Shown: positions 31,584 to 40,199, counted from the first letter of the stretch. The stretch: 64,000 bases of DNA from Actinacidiphila oryziradicis (GCF_005047355.1 NZ_SUMC01000018.1:62001-126000); one strand, 5' to 3'. Made by a program: numbers and translations. Notes: generated by a model from the sequence alone, not told the origin.

Positions 31584-31609
31584 CAGTGTCATGCCGCGCC
31601 CAGCACCGT
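31580..31609 (+). promoter_or_regulatory. Promoter of the SIS-domain gene
   Basis: A consensus -35 TTGACA (31580-31585) and a -10-like CACCGT (31604-31609) are spaced by 18 bp. Transcription would start at or next to the ATG at 31617, so the mRNA is probably leaderless. Confidence 0.55.
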
Positions 31610-31616
31610 TCTCCGC

Positions 31617-32345
31617 ATGGATGATGCCGCCAGCCAGTACTTCGACGCCGCCATAGCCCTGCTCCGACGCGCCCGCGACGAGGAGTCCGCCGGCATCGCC
31701 GCCGCCGCCTCCGCGCTGGCCGACGCCGTCGCCGACGGCGGCCGCATCTTCGCCTTCGGCGCGGGCCATTCCTCCCTCGCCGCCCAGGACCTCGTCTACC
31801 GCGCCGGCGGCCTGGCCCTCGTCAACCTCCTGGCCGTGCCCGGCGCCGTCGGGGTCGACGTCATGCCCGCCACCCTCGGCAGCGCCCTCGAACGCGTCTC
31901 CGGGCTCGCCGCCACCGTCCTCGACGCCTCCCCCGCCCGCCGCAGCGACGTCCTCATCATCGTCTCCCTCTCCGGGCGCAACGCCCTCCCCGTCGAGATG
32001 GCCCAGCACGCCCGAGCCCTCGGCCTCACCGTGATCGGCGTCACGTCCCTCGCCTACGCCCGGACCGGCTCCCGCCTCAAGGACCACTGCGACATCGTCC
32101 TCGACACCAAGATCGCTGTCGGCGACACCGAACTCTCCCTCCCCACCCTCCCCGCCCCCTTCGCCCCCGCCTCCACCGTCGTCACCAGTGCCCTTCTGCA
32201 AGCCGTGGTCGCCACCGCCATCGCCGCTCTCGCCGAACGCGGCATCACCCCGCCCGTCCTCCGCTCCGGCAACGTCGACGGCGGCCTGGACTGGAACCGC
32301 CGCGTCTTCGCGGATTACGGCGACCGAATCTTCTACCAGCACTGA
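31617..32345 (+). CDS. SIS-domain (sugar isomerase-like) protein
   Basis: 242 residues. A SIS phosphosugar-binding domain is visible: RIFAFGAGHSSLAAQDLVYRAGG, then SDVLIIVSLSGRNALPVEMAQHARALG and VIGVTSLAYA. Such proteins bind or isomerise phosphorylated amino sugars (GmhA/MurQ/UPF0309 group). The C-terminal PPVLRSGNVDGGLDWNRR is shared by UPF0309-like members. It is monocistronic, reading away from dmdR1. Substrate unknown. Confidence 0.88.
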   Translation: MDDAASQYFDAAIALLRRARDEESAGIAAAASALADAVADGGRIFAFGAGHSSLAAQDLVYRAGGLALVNLLAVPGAVGVDVMPATLGSALERVSGLAATVLDASPARRSDVLIIVSLSGRNALPVEMAQHARALGLTVIGVTSLAYARTGSRLKDHCDIVLDTKIAVGDTELSLPTLPAPFAPASTVVTSALLQAVVATAIAALAERGITPPVLRSGNVDGGLDWNRRVFADYGDRIFYQH

Positions 32346-32410
32346 CCCGAGCGACCCGCACCACGACGGGCTGCCGCGGTGTCTGTGACCGCAAGGCGGC
32401 GCGGAGGCGG

Positions 32411-32465
32411 GAGCACCTCCTGGGGGCACCTCCTGGGTGTAGCTGGGGGAGGTAGCTGGGGGAGG
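32411..32465. repeat. Repeat-rich 3' region between convergent genes
   Basis: GCACCTCCTGGG occurs twice in tandem (from 32412), then GTAGCTGGGGGAG twice. CACCTCC can pair with GGAGGTAG, so it may act as a terminator for the converging SIS and PAS-GAF genes. The core GGGGGCACCTCCTGGG recurs at 62378. Confidence 0.5.
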
Positions 32466-32497
32466 CATATCAGCCGCAGCGGCCGGACGACGGGCCG

Positions 32498-33859
32498 CTA
32501 CCCCAGGCGGCCGGTGAGGTCCAGCGCCACGGCGACGCGGGCGGCGACATCCTCCGCGAAAGCGGCGTCGGCGCGTTCGAAGGGCCGGCGCCCGGCGCCG
32601 CGAAGGAAGGTGACGACGCCGAGAGTGCGGCCCCGGCTGCGCAGCACCGCGCAGAGGCCGTGCACAGTGCCGGGAGGCCACCGCCGGGCGGCGGCCCATT
32701 CGTCGATCCGCCCGGCCGCAGCCGGATCAGCCGCGGCGTACGCGCCAAAGCTGGCGCGTACGGAGCCGGGCCGCTCGACGGCCTGAAGGGCGGGATGCCC
32801 TTCGCCGTAGCGCACCGGAATCGCCCCGGCCAGCGGCAGAACGGGCCCGGAGGCGCCCGCCGGAGTGGCTGCGGCGCGTACGAGGCGTCCGCCGTCCCCG
32901 AGGACGTCCAGCAGCGCGTGCTCCGCGAATCCGGCGAGGGCGAAGTCGAGGAAGCAGGTCGCGGCTTCCATCGGCTCCTCGAACTCCGCCGCGGCCAGCG
33001 CGGCCCGGTGCAGCTGGTTGCTGCGGAAGCGCAGCTGGGAGGCCTCCTGCTCGGCGAGCTTGGCCTCCGTGACGTCGTGGAACAGCCACCCCACCCCCAG
33101 GGGCACGGGTTCCTCGCCAAGCGGCGAGCCGAGCCGTACGAAGCCGCTGCGCCAGCAGTACCGCTTGCCGCTGGTGTCGTCACGCAGGCTGACCCAGAGC
33201 TCGCTCGGCGCCGGCGGGGCGCCTTCCGCGAGGACGTGCTGCAACGCGCTCTCCAGCTCCTCGGCGCCCTGGTCGAGGAGTTCGCCGAGGGGCCGGCCGA
33301 GCAGCGCGTCGCGGCTGCTGTGCAGCACCTTCGCGGCGTACAGGTTCACCACGGCGGGCCGCAGGTCGGCGTCGATGAGCACCACCCCCGACGAGGTGTC
33401 GTCGAAGAGGGCTTCGCTCAGCGCGATCGACCGCTCCAGATCGATCTGGGCGTGCACCTCGGAGAACGCGCAGTACACCCCCGCCGGATGCCCGTCGGCG
33501 CCGTGCACGGCCGCGGACTGGGTGCGCACCAGCACGCGGCGCCCGTCCTTCGTGAGAAGCGCGAATTCGTGCACCTGCCGGCCGGGGCCGTCCATGACGG
33601 CGAGCAGCAGCGCCAGCACCTCCTCGGCGTCGGCCCTGCGGGCCGCCCATCCGGCGAAGCCGTAACGGCCGACGGCCTCATCGGCGGACCAGCCCAGGAT
33701 GCGGGCGGCCTCCGAGTTCCAGTGCGTGACGACCCCGTCGCGGTCGAAGGCGCACAGACCGGCCTCCATACCGTCGAGAAGCGCGGCGAGCAGCTGCTCG
33801 TCACCGTCACTGAGCGGCGTCGCATCGGAAGACTGCACGTTGCACCATTCAACTCGCAT
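32498..33859 (-). CDS. PAS-PAS-GAF sensor protein without output domain
   Basis: 453 residues. PAS 1 (~18-130: MEAGLCAFDRDGVVTHWNSEAARILGW), PAS 2 (~150-270: SSGVVLIDADLRPAVVNLYAAKVL, FHDVTEAKLAEQE) and a C-terminal GAF-like domain (~290-450: CFLDFALAGFAEHALLDVLGDGG, GVVTFLRGAGRRPFERAD) are seen. No kinase, PP2C phosphatase, GGDEF/EAL or HTH follows, unlike most Streptomyces PAS-GAF proteins, which end in a PP2C domain. It may be a stand-alone sensor acting on a partner, or a truncated phosphatase. The ATG at 33859 lacks a strong RBS. Confidence 0.85.
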   Translation of the reverse strand: MRVEWCNVQSSDATPLSDGDEQLLAALLDGMEAGLCAFDRDGVVTHWNSEAARILGWSADEAVGRYGFAGWAARRADAEEVLALLLAVMDGPGRQVHEFALLTKDGRRVLVRTQSAAVHGADGHPAGVYCAFSEVHAQIDLERSIALSEALFDDTSSGVVLIDADLRPAVVNLYAAKVLHSSRDALLGRPLGELLDQGAEELESALQHVLAEGAPPAPSELWVSLRDDTSGKRYCWRSGFVRLGSPLGEEPVPLGVGWLFHDVTEAKLAEQEASQLRFRSNQLHRAALAAAEFEEPMEAATCFLDFALAGFAEHALLDVLGDGGRLVRAAATPAGASGPVLPLAGAIPVRYGEGHPALQAVERPGSVRASFGAYAAADPAAAGRIDEWAAARRWPPGTVHGLCAVLRSRGRTLGVVTFLRGAGRRPFERADAAFAEDVAARVAVALDLTGRLG

Positions 33860-34043
33860 GTGACCCAGAGCACATCCGATTCGCCAAAATCTCTTAAATG
33901 GGTTGTGCCGGGCGGATCGTCTTCTTAGGCTGGCGAGCACACACGAAGGGAGGTGGTCCGCTTAATGATTAGCAACCGGACGCGTGAGGTGGCTGCGGGC
34001 TAACGCCGCGCACCTTGCTCGCCGCACGGCGGGCCGAAATCCC

Positions 34044-34132
34044 ACGCAGACACCCGACCCGCGGGCTCGCCGGCACGTCCGGCCGGTGCTCGGCACATAT
34101 GTGCCGGGGAGCAGCCCGCGGGTTGTCTGCGT
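34044..34132. repeat. Long interrupted inverted repeat downstream of pdxH
   Basis: The left arm 34044-34067 (ACGCAGACA, CCCG insert, ACCCGCGGGCT) pairs with the right arm 34113-34132 (AGCCCGCGGGT, TGTCTGCGT), 20 pairs apart from the 4-nt insert. Between them lies a perfect 16-bp palindrome CGGCACATATGTGCCG (34091-34106). On the pdxH strand it starts ~54 nt after the stop codon. It may be a terminator/3'-end stabiliser or a remnant of a palindromic repeat element. Confidence 0.7.
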
Positions 34133-34179
34133 TTTACGGCCCACGGCGTTTTGCGGCCCACGGCGTTTTGCGGCCCACG
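34129..34179. repeat. Three 17-bp tandem repeats
   Basis: GCGTTTTNCGGCCCACG at 34129, 34146 and 34163, identical but for one base. They fill the space between the pdxH stop and the inverted repeat. Non-coding. Confidence 0.85.
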
Positions 34180-34185
34180 GCGCGG

Positions 34186-34887
34186 TTACGGCGCCAGGCG
34201 TCGTACGGTCCAGATCCCGGACGCGCCGTCACCGGCATCGGCACCGGTCACGGCCTCGTACAGCAGCCGGTCGTGCAGCCTGTTCTCCCGGCCCTGCCAG
34301 AACTCCACGCGTGCCGCCCGCACCCGGAACCCGCCCCAATAGGGCGGCACCGGCACCTCCGTACCCTCCGGATAGCGCGCGGCGAACTCCGCGTAGCGCC
34401 GCTCCAGCTCCTCCCGCGAGCCGACGACCGACGACTGATCGCTCGCCCACGCGCCGATCCGTGAGCCGTAGGGCCTGTTGTGGAAGTACGCCTCGGTCTC
34501 CTCGCGCGACACAAGGGAGACGCTGCCCGCGACGATCACCTGCCGGGCGATCGAATGCCAGGGAAAGAGCAGCGAGGCCTGCGGGTTCACACCCAGGTCC
34601 CGCCCCTTGCGTGAGCCATAGTTCGTGTAGAAGACAAAGCCGCGCGTGTCGTAGCCTTTCAGCAGGACGGTCCGCGAGCTGGGCCCGCCGTCGGCGTCGG
34701 CCGTGGACACGACCATGGCGTTCGGCTCGGCGAGGCCACTGTCGGCGGCCTCGGTGAACCAGCGCGCGAACTGCGTGTACGGATCAGCGGCCAGCAGGTC
34801 CTCGGTGAAGCTCTCGGCGCGGTACTGCTTGCGCATGGCGGCGGGGTCCTCGTGTGAGTGCTGCACGCGGATATCTTGCAGCACCAC
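34186..34887 (-). CDS. pdxH: Pyridoxamine 5'-phosphate oxidase
   Basis: 233 residues, FMN-binding split barrel. Landmarks are MRKQYRAESFTEDLLAADPYTQF, SSRTVLLKGYDTRGFVFYTNYGSRKG, WHSIARQVIVAGSVSLVSREE, SRIGAWASDQSS and the C-terminal EFWQGRENRLHDR with WTVRRLAP. It makes pyridoxal 5'-phosphate from PNP/PMP with FMN and O2. PLP is needed by SerC, encoded nearby. The start is at 34887, or an ATG at 34836. It is divergent from the citrate synthase gene across 67 bp that hold a perfect 18-bp palindrome. Confidence 0.96.
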   Translation of the reverse strand: MVLQDIRVQHSHEDPAAMRKQYRAESFTEDLLAADPYTQFARWFTEAADSGLAEPNAMVVSTADADGGPSSRTVLLKGYDTRGFVFYTNYGSRKGRDLGVNPQASLLFPWHSIARQVIVAGSVSLVSREETEAYFHNRPYGSRIGAWASDQSSVVGSREELERRYAEFAARYPEGTEVPVPPYWGGFRVRAARVEFWQGRENRLHDRLLYEAVTGADAGDGASGIWTVRRLAP

Positions 34888-34892
34888 TGGGG

Positions 34893-34910
34893 CCTCTTGA
34901 CGTCAAGAGG
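34893..34910. promoter_or_regulatory. 18-bp perfect palindrome in the pdxH / citrate synthase promoter
   Basis: CCTCTTGACGTCAAGAGG is self-complementary over all 18 bases. The half TCAAGAGG recurs over the citrate synthase RBS at ~34939. TTGACG within it could serve as the -35 of the + promoter, so a bound protein would block that gene and probably pdxH too. The regulator is unknown. Confidence 0.7.
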
Positions 34911-34954
34911 TACGGTTTCTGGGCACCGTCGACCGCCTCAAGAGGAGCCGCCTG

Positions 34955-36055
34955 ATGTCCGACTTCGTACCCGGGCTCGAAGGAGTCATCGCGTTCGAAA
35001 CGGAGATCGCCGAACCCGACAAGGAAGGCGGTTCCCTCCGCTACCGAGGCGTTGATATCGAGGACCTCGTCGGACATGTCTCCTTCGGCAACGTCTGGGG
35101 CCTTCTGGTCGACGGCGCCTTCAACCCCGGACTGCCGGCCGCCGAGCCGTTCCCCATCCCGGTGCACTCCGGTGACATCCGCGTCGACGTTCAGTCCGCG
35201 CTCGCCATGCTCGCCCCCGTATGGGGCCTGAAACCACTGCTGGACATCGACGCCGAGCAGGCCCGCGACGACCTCGCGCGGGCCGCCGTCATGGCGCTGT
35301 CCTACGTCGCCCAGTCGGCCCGCGGCCAGGGGCTGCCCATGGTGCCGCAGGGCGAGATCGACAAGGCGCACTCCATCGTCGAACGCTTCATGGTGCGCTG
35401 GCGCGGTGAGCCCGACCCGAAGCACGTCGCCGCCGTCGACGCGTACTGGACCTCTGCCGCGGAGCACGGCATGAACGCCTCGACCTTCACCGCCCGGGTC
35501 ATCGCCTCCACCGGGGCCGATGTCGCGGCCGCGCTCTCAGGGGCTGTCGGCGCCATGTCCGGGCCGCTGCACGGCGGGGCGCCTTCGCGCGTACTCGGCA
35601 TGATCGAGGAGATCGAGCGCACCGGCGACGCCGTCGCCTACGTCAAGGCCGCCCTGGACAAGGGCGAGCGGCTGATGGGCTTCGGCCACCGCGTCTACCG
35701 CGCCGAGGACCCCCGGGCACGCGTCCTGCGCCGTACCGCGCGCGAGCTCGGTGCCCCGCGCTTCGAGGTGGCCGAGGCCCTTGAGAAGGCTGCCCTCGAA
35801 GAGCTGCACGCCCGGCGGCCCGACCGGGTGCTCGCCACCAACGTGGAGTTCTGGGCGGCCATCGTCCTGGACTTCGCCGAGGTCCCGGCGCACATGTTCA
35901 CCTCCATGTTCACCTGTGCCCGCACCGCCGGCTGGTCGGCCCACATCCTCGAGCAGAAGCGCACCGGCCGCCTCGTCCGCCCCTCGGCCCGCTACATCGG
36001 CCCCGGCTCCCGCGACCCCCGCGACATCGAGGGCTTCGGCGACATCGCCCATTAG
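34955..36055 (+). CDS. Citrate synthase (actinobacterial type 2)
   Basis: 366 residues. The ATG at 34955 has AAGAGGAG upstream. Active-site histidines are in SGPLHGGAPSRVL and MGFGHRVYR. The third catalytic position, Asp in the NVDFYSG motif of most citrate synthases, reads NVEFWAAIVLDF, i.e. Glu. Mycobacterial CitA-type enzymes appear to share this (from memory). It condenses oxaloacetate with acetyl-CoA, or acts as a methylcitrate synthase; sequence alone does not settle this. It is convergent with the FAD/Fe-S oxidase across a perfect terminator. Confidence 0.92.
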   Translation: MSDFVPGLEGVIAFETEIAEPDKEGGSLRYRGVDIEDLVGHVSFGNVWGLLVDGAFNPGLPAAEPFPIPVHSGDIRVDVQSALAMLAPVWGLKPLLDIDAEQARDDLARAAVMALSYVAQSARGQGLPMVPQGEIDKAHSIVERFMVRWRGEPDPKHVAAVDAYWTSAAEHGMNASTFTARVIASTGADVAAALSGAVGAMSGPLHGGAPSRVLGMIEEIERTGDAVAYVKAALDKGERLMGFGHRVYRAEDPRARVLRRTARELGAPRFEVAEALEKAALEELHARRPDRVLATNVEFWAAIVLDFAEVPAHMFTSMFTCARTAGWSAHILEQKRTGRLVRPSARYIGPGSRDPRDIEGFGDIAH

Positions 36056-36086
36056 CGAGCCCGTCAAAGAGCCCCTTGTGGATCAG

Positions 36087-36111
36087 CCCGGGCCCCGGGC
36101 CGGGGCCCGGG
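36087..36111. terminator. Bidirectional terminator hairpin
   Basis: CCCGGGCCCC (36087-36096), loop GGGCC, GGGGCCCGGG (36102-36111): a perfect 10-bp stem with a 5-nt loop between two convergent stops (36055 and 36114). Confidence 0.85.
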
Positions 36112-36113
36112 TG

Positions 36114-38924
36114 TCACAGCCCGTCGGCCAGGACCTCGGCGAGGTGCCGCGCCCGCACTCCCGCCAGCTCCCCGATCTGCGTGCGGCACGAAAACCCGTC
36201 CGCCAGGACCGCCGTCCCGTCCCCTGCGCCACGGACCGCCGGGAGCAACTGCTCCTCCGCGCAGGCGACGGACACGTCGTAGTGCCCGCGCTCGAAGCCG
36301 AAGTTCCCGGCCAGTCCGCAGCAGCCGGCCGCCAGCCCACCGTTCAGACCCGCCCGCTCCCGCAGCCGGCGCTCGGCGGCGTCGCCGAGGACAGCGTGCT
36401 GATGGCAGTGGGTCTGGCCGACAGCGGCCCTGTCGAGCCGTGGCGGCACCCAGTCGGGCGCGTACTCCTCCAGCGCCTGCGCGAATGTCCGCACCGAGCC
36501 GGCCAGTGCGGCCGCACGCGGCTCGGCCGCGCCCAGCAGCTCGGGCAGGTCGGTTCGCAACGCCGCAGCGCAGCTGGGCTCCAGCACGACGACCGGCAGC
36601 CCGGCGTCGAGCAGCGGCCCGAGGTCGTCCAGGGTGCGCCGCATGACCTTGCGGGCGTGGTCGAGCTGCCCGGTCGACACCCATGTCAGCCCGCAGCACA
36701 CCCGCGTCGCGGAGGGGAGCAGAACCCGTAGCCCGGCGGCCTCCAGGACGCGGACCGCCGCTTGGCCGACCTGCGGTGAGAGGTGATTCGTAAAGGTATC
36801 GGGCCACAGCACGACGGTGTGCCGGGGTTCGCTCCGGCCGGGGAACTCGGGCTTTGCGCCCTGACGCGTCCGGCGCCACCAGCGAAGAAACGATTCCGGG
36901 GCCAGCTCCGGGATGCGGCGCTCCGGTGCGATCCCGGCGAGCCGTTTGCCCAGCGCGGCCAGCGGGCGGACCCGTGCCAGCGCGTTGAGGGCCCGCGCCA
37001 CGGGCGCTGCCGCCCGCAGCCACACCGGCAGCCACCCCATCGTGTAGTGCGATGCGGGCCGCAGCCGCCCCTCGTAGTGGTGGTGCAGGAACTCCGCCTT
37101 GTACGTGGCCATGTCCACTTCGACCGGGCAGTCGGAGCGGCAGCCCTTGCAGGACAGGCACAGATCGAGCGCGTCACGGACCTCCTCCGAGCGCCAGCCG
37201 TCCCGTACGACGTCCCCCGCGAGCATCTCGTGGAGCAGCCGCGCCCGGCCGCGCGTCGAGTGCCGCTCCTCACCGGTGGCGCGGTACGACGGGCACATCA
37301 CATCCGTCCCGCCCGGTGCCGCGGTACGGCACTTGGCCACGCCGACGCACCTTCGCACCGCCGCCGAGAAATCGCCGCCATCACCCGGATAGGTGAATTC
37401 GACATCGACCGGATCACGGGGCAGGACCTCGAAGCGGAGGTTGGAGTCCAGCGGATACGGTCGTACGAGCATGCCGGGATTCAGCCCGCCCGCCGGGTCC
37501 CACAGGTCCTTGAAACGTCCAAAGAGAGCCACGATCTCGTCGCCGTACATCTTCGGCAGCAGCTCGGCGCGGGCCTGCCCGTCGCCGTGCTCGCCGGAGA
37601 GCGAGCCGCCGTACGCGACGACCAGGTCGGCGACGTCCTCGGAGAACCGGCGGAAGCGGCGCACACCGTCCGCCCCGATGAGGTCGAAGTCGATCCTGAC
37701 GTGGATGCAGCCGTCGCCGAAATGCCCGTACGGCGCCCCGCGCAGCCCGTGCTCGCCGAGCAGCGCGCGAAAGTCCCGCAGATACGCGCCGAGCCGGGCC
37801 GGGGGCACCGCGCAGTCCTCCCACCCGGGCCAGGCCTCGCTGCCGTCCGGCATCCGAGTGGCGGTGCCGGAGGCATCCTCACGTATCCGCCACAGGGCAC
37901 GCTGTGCCGCCGGGTCCGTAACGACAACGCCGACCCCGCCGGACGCCAGGCACAGCTCCTCGGCCCGGGCCCGCGCCTCCTCCGCCGTATCGCCGCCCGC
38001 CTCGGCGAACAGCCACGCCGCCCCCCGCGGCAGCAGCCCCGCCTCCGCCGGGCCGACCAGATCGGCGGCCATCCCCTCCACCGTCAGCGGCCGCAGCGGC
38101 AACAGCCCCGGCACCGCGTCGGCCGCCGCGGCCTCGTCCGGGTAACCGAGCACCGCCAACGCCCGCGCTCCGGGCGCCGGCACCAGCCGCACCACCGCCT
38201 CCGTGAGCACCCCGAGCGTGCCCTCACTGCCGACGAACGCCCGGGTCAGATCGGCGCCCCGTTCCGGAAGAAGCGCGTCCAGCGCATAACCGGAGATCCT
38301 GCGCGGCAACTCCGGAAACCCGGTCCGCAGCAACGCGAGATTGCCGTCCGCCAGCCGCCGGACCGCCTCCCGCAGGCCCGCCGGAGGCTCCCCCGTCCGC
38401 ACCAGCTCCCCGCCGTACGTCAGAACCTCCAGCTCCCGCACATTGTCCGCGGTCGTCCCCCACGCCACCGAGTGCGAACCGCACGCGTTGTTCCCGATCA
38501 TCCCGCCGAGCGTGCACCGGCTGTGCGTGGACGGATCCGGCCCGAATGTCAGCCCGTACGTCCCGGCCGCCGCCCGCAGATCGTCGAGTACGACACCGGG
38601 CTGCACACGAGCCGTCCGCGCCTCCGCGTCGATCTCCGCGATCCGCCGCATATAGCGCGTGAAATCGAGCACCACCCCGGTCCCCGTCGCCTGCCCGGCG
38701 ATCGACGTCCCCCCGCCACGCGCCACCACAGGCACCCCCCGTTCCCGGCACACCGCGAGTGCCGCCGCCACATCGCCCGCGTCGCGCGGGGCGACAACAC
38801 CCAGCGGCACCCGCCGGTAGTTCGACGCGTCCATGGTCACCAGCGCGCGGCTGCCGGCGTCGAATGCCACGTCGCCGCGCACATCGCGGCGCAGTGCCCG
38901 CTCCAGGTCCTCGTGATCAGTCAT
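36114..38924 (-). CDS. FAD-linked oxidase with Fe-S and CCG domains (D-lactate/2-hydroxyacid dehydrogenase type)
   Basis: 936 residues, a fusion of three parts. Residues ~35-210 are a PCMH-type FAD domain (VVARGGGTSIAGQATGTGVVLDF, GPDPSTHSRCTLGGMIGNNACGSHS). Residues ~230-490 are a FAD-oxidase C domain ending HFGDGCIHVRIDFD and GEHGDGQAR. A ferredoxin-like Fe-S section has CLSCKGCRSDCP, and two CCG modules (RVCCGLTWVS, GCCGLAGNFG) finish the chain. The layout is that of bacterial D-lactate dehydrogenase / glycolate oxidase-like respiratory enzymes that pass electrons to quinone. The ATG at 38924 is chosen at the domain start. It is divergent from serC. Confidence 0.93.
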   Translation of the reverse strand: MTDHEDLERALRRDVRGDVAFDAGSRALVTMDASNYRRVPLGVVAPRDAGDVAAALAVCRERGVPVVARGGGTSIAGQATGTGVVLDFTRYMRRIAEIDAEARTARVQPGVVLDDLRAAAGTYGLTFGPDPSTHSRCTLGGMIGNNACGSHSVAWGTTADNVRELEVLTYGGELVRTGEPPAGLREAVRRLADGNLALLRTGFPELPRRISGYALDALLPERGADLTRAFVGSEGTLGVLTEAVVRLVPAPGARALAVLGYPDEAAAADAVPGLLPLRPLTVEGMAADLVGPAEAGLLPRGAAWLFAEAGGDTAEEARARAEELCLASGGVGVVVTDPAAQRALWRIREDASGTATRMPDGSEAWPGWEDCAVPPARLGAYLRDFRALLGEHGLRGAPYGHFGDGCIHVRIDFDLIGADGVRRFRRFSEDVADLVVAYGGSLSGEHGDGQARAELLPKMYGDEIVALFGRFKDLWDPAGGLNPGMLVRPYPLDSNLRFEVLPRDPVDVEFTYPGDGGDFSAAVRRCVGVAKCRTAAPGGTDVMCPSYRATGEERHSTRGRARLLHEMLAGDVVRDGWRSEEVRDALDLCLSCKGCRSDCPVEVDMATYKAEFLHHHYEGRLRPASHYTMGWLPVWLRAAAPVARALNALARVRPLAALGKRLAGIAPERRIPELAPESFLRWWRRTRQGAKPEFPGRSEPRHTVVLWPDTFTNHLSPQVGQAAVRVLEAAGLRVLLPSATRVCCGLTWVSTGQLDHARKVMRRTLDDLGPLLDAGLPVVVLEPSCAAALRTDLPELLGAAEPRAAALAGSVRTFAQALEEYAPDWVPPRLDRAAVGQTHCHQHAVLGDAAERRLRERAGLNGGLAAGCCGLAGNFGFERGHYDVSVACAEEQLLPAVRGAGDGTAVLADGFSCRTQIGELAGVRARHLAEVLADGL

Positions 38925-39041
38925 GTCCCCATACTTCCCGCCGCGGCCCGTGAGGAAGAAGACCTGCCCGACCGGCGTACCGCAGCGGCGACCGGCTGTC
39001 TCATCCGACGGACAGCGGCCCGAAACGACCCCGTAACCGAC

Positions 39042-39047
39042 TACGCT
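39042..39047 (+). promoter_or_regulatory. -10 element TACGCT of serC (leaderless)
   Basis: TACGCT ends 6 nt before the GTG at 39054. No RBS is present, so the serC mRNA is probably leaderless. The same hexamer and spacing precede the ABC gene at 27229. Confidence 0.55.
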
Positions 39048-39053
39048 GCGCTT

Positions 39054-40172
39054 GTGGCCGAGATCCAGATTCCCGCTGACATCAAGCCCGCCGACGGACG
39101 CTTCGGCTCGGGCCCCTCCAAGGTGCGGCCGGAGGCGCTCAGCGCCCTGGCGGCGACCGGTACCTCCTTGCTCGGGACCTCTCACCGCCAGGCGCCGGTG
39201 AAGAACCTGGTGGGCCAGGTCCGTGAGGGCATCCGGCAGCTGTTCTCACTGCCCGAAGGATACGAGGTGGTGCTCGGCAATGGCGGTTCCACCGCGTTCT
39301 GGGACATCGCGACGCACGGGCTGATCCAGCAGAAATCGCAGCACCTCACCTTCGGCGAGTTCTCCTCGAAGTTCGCGACGGCCGCCAAGCTGGCCCCGTG
39401 GCTGGACAACCCCACCGTCATCAGCTCCGACCCCGGCACCCACCCGGAGCCGGCCGCCGAGGCGGGCGTGGACGTGTACGCCCTCACCCACAACGAGACC
39501 TCAACCGGTGTCGCCCTCCCCGTCAAGCGGGTCGCGGGCGCCGACGCCGGGTCCCTCGTCCTGGTGGACGCGACCTCGGGCGCGGGCGGTCTTCCGGTCG
39601 ACATCACCGAGACCGACGTCTACTACTTCGCGCCGCAGAAGTCCTTCGCGGCGGACGGCGGGCTGTGGCTGGCCGCCTTCTCCCCGGCGGCACTGGAGCG
39701 GGCAGCACAGATCGCCGCATCCGAGCGGCACATCCCGGCGTTCTTCGACCTGCCGACCGCGATCGACAACTCGAAGAAGAACCAGACGTACAACACCCCC
39801 GCCCTGGCCACCCTCTTCCTGCTCAACGAGCAGCTTGAGTGGATCAACGACCACGGCGGCCTCGACTGGGCCGTCAAGCGCACTGCCGACTCCTCCTCCC
39901 GTCTCTACGGCTGGGCCGAGAAGTCCGACCACGCCACGCCGTTCGTCACCGACCCGGCCAAGCGTTCCCAGGTCGTCGGCACGATCGACTTCGCCGACAG
40001 CATCGACGCCACCGCCATCGCCAAGGTGCTCCGCGCCAATGGCATCGTCGACACCGAGCCGTATCGCAAGCTCGGCCGCAACCAGCTGCGCGTCGCCATG
40101 TTCCCGGCCGTCGACCCGGCTGACGTAGAGGCGCTCACCGCGTCCATCGACTACGTCATCGAGCGGCTCTGA
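39054..40172 (+). CDS. serC: Phosphoserine aminotransferase
   Basis: 372 residues, the actinobacterial SerC type. The PLP lysine is in YFAPQKSFAADGG (Lys196). The cofactor Asp is in VDATSGAGG (Asp172). FGSGPSKVRPEAL at the N-terminus and GNGGSTAFWD bind phosphate/PLP. It makes 3-phosphoserine from 3-phosphohydroxypyruvate and glutamate, and may also act in the PLP pathway. The GTG start follows a leaderless-type promoter. A 7-bp hairpin follows at 40200. Confidence 0.96.
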   Translation: MAEIQIPADIKPADGRFGSGPSKVRPEALSALAATGTSLLGTSHRQAPVKNLVGQVREGIRQLFSLPEGYEVVLGNGGSTAFWDIATHGLIQQKSQHLTFGEFSSKFATAAKLAPWLDNPTVISSDPGTHPEPAAEAGVDVYALTHNETSTGVALPVKRVAGADAGSLVLVDATSGAGGLPVDITETDVYYFAPQKSFAADGGLWLAAFSPAALERAAQIAASERHIPAFFDLPTAIDNSKKNQTYNTPALATLFLLNEQLEWINDHGGLDWAVKRTADSSSRLYGWAEKSDHATPFVTDPAKRSQVVGTIDFADSIDATAIAKVLRANGIVDTEPYRKLGRNQLRVAMFPAVDPADVEALTASIDYVIERL

Positions 40173-40199
40173 AGGATCCCCACCGCCGCCACCGCGCCA

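Larger units (their letters stand above)
33860..34185. other. 326-bp intergenic region with large inverted repeat and tandem repeats
   Basis: No gene seen. The half near pdxH contains the 89-bp inverted-repeat structure (34044-34132) and three 17-bp tandem repeats (34129-34179), annotated separately. The other half should hold the promoter of the PAS-GAF gene. Confidence 0.6.

Noticed and set aside
36783..39053. Long + strand open frame running into serC
   Set aside because: It is antisense to the FAD/Fe-S oxidase and only happens to join the serC frame. SerC homology and the promoter start at 39054.
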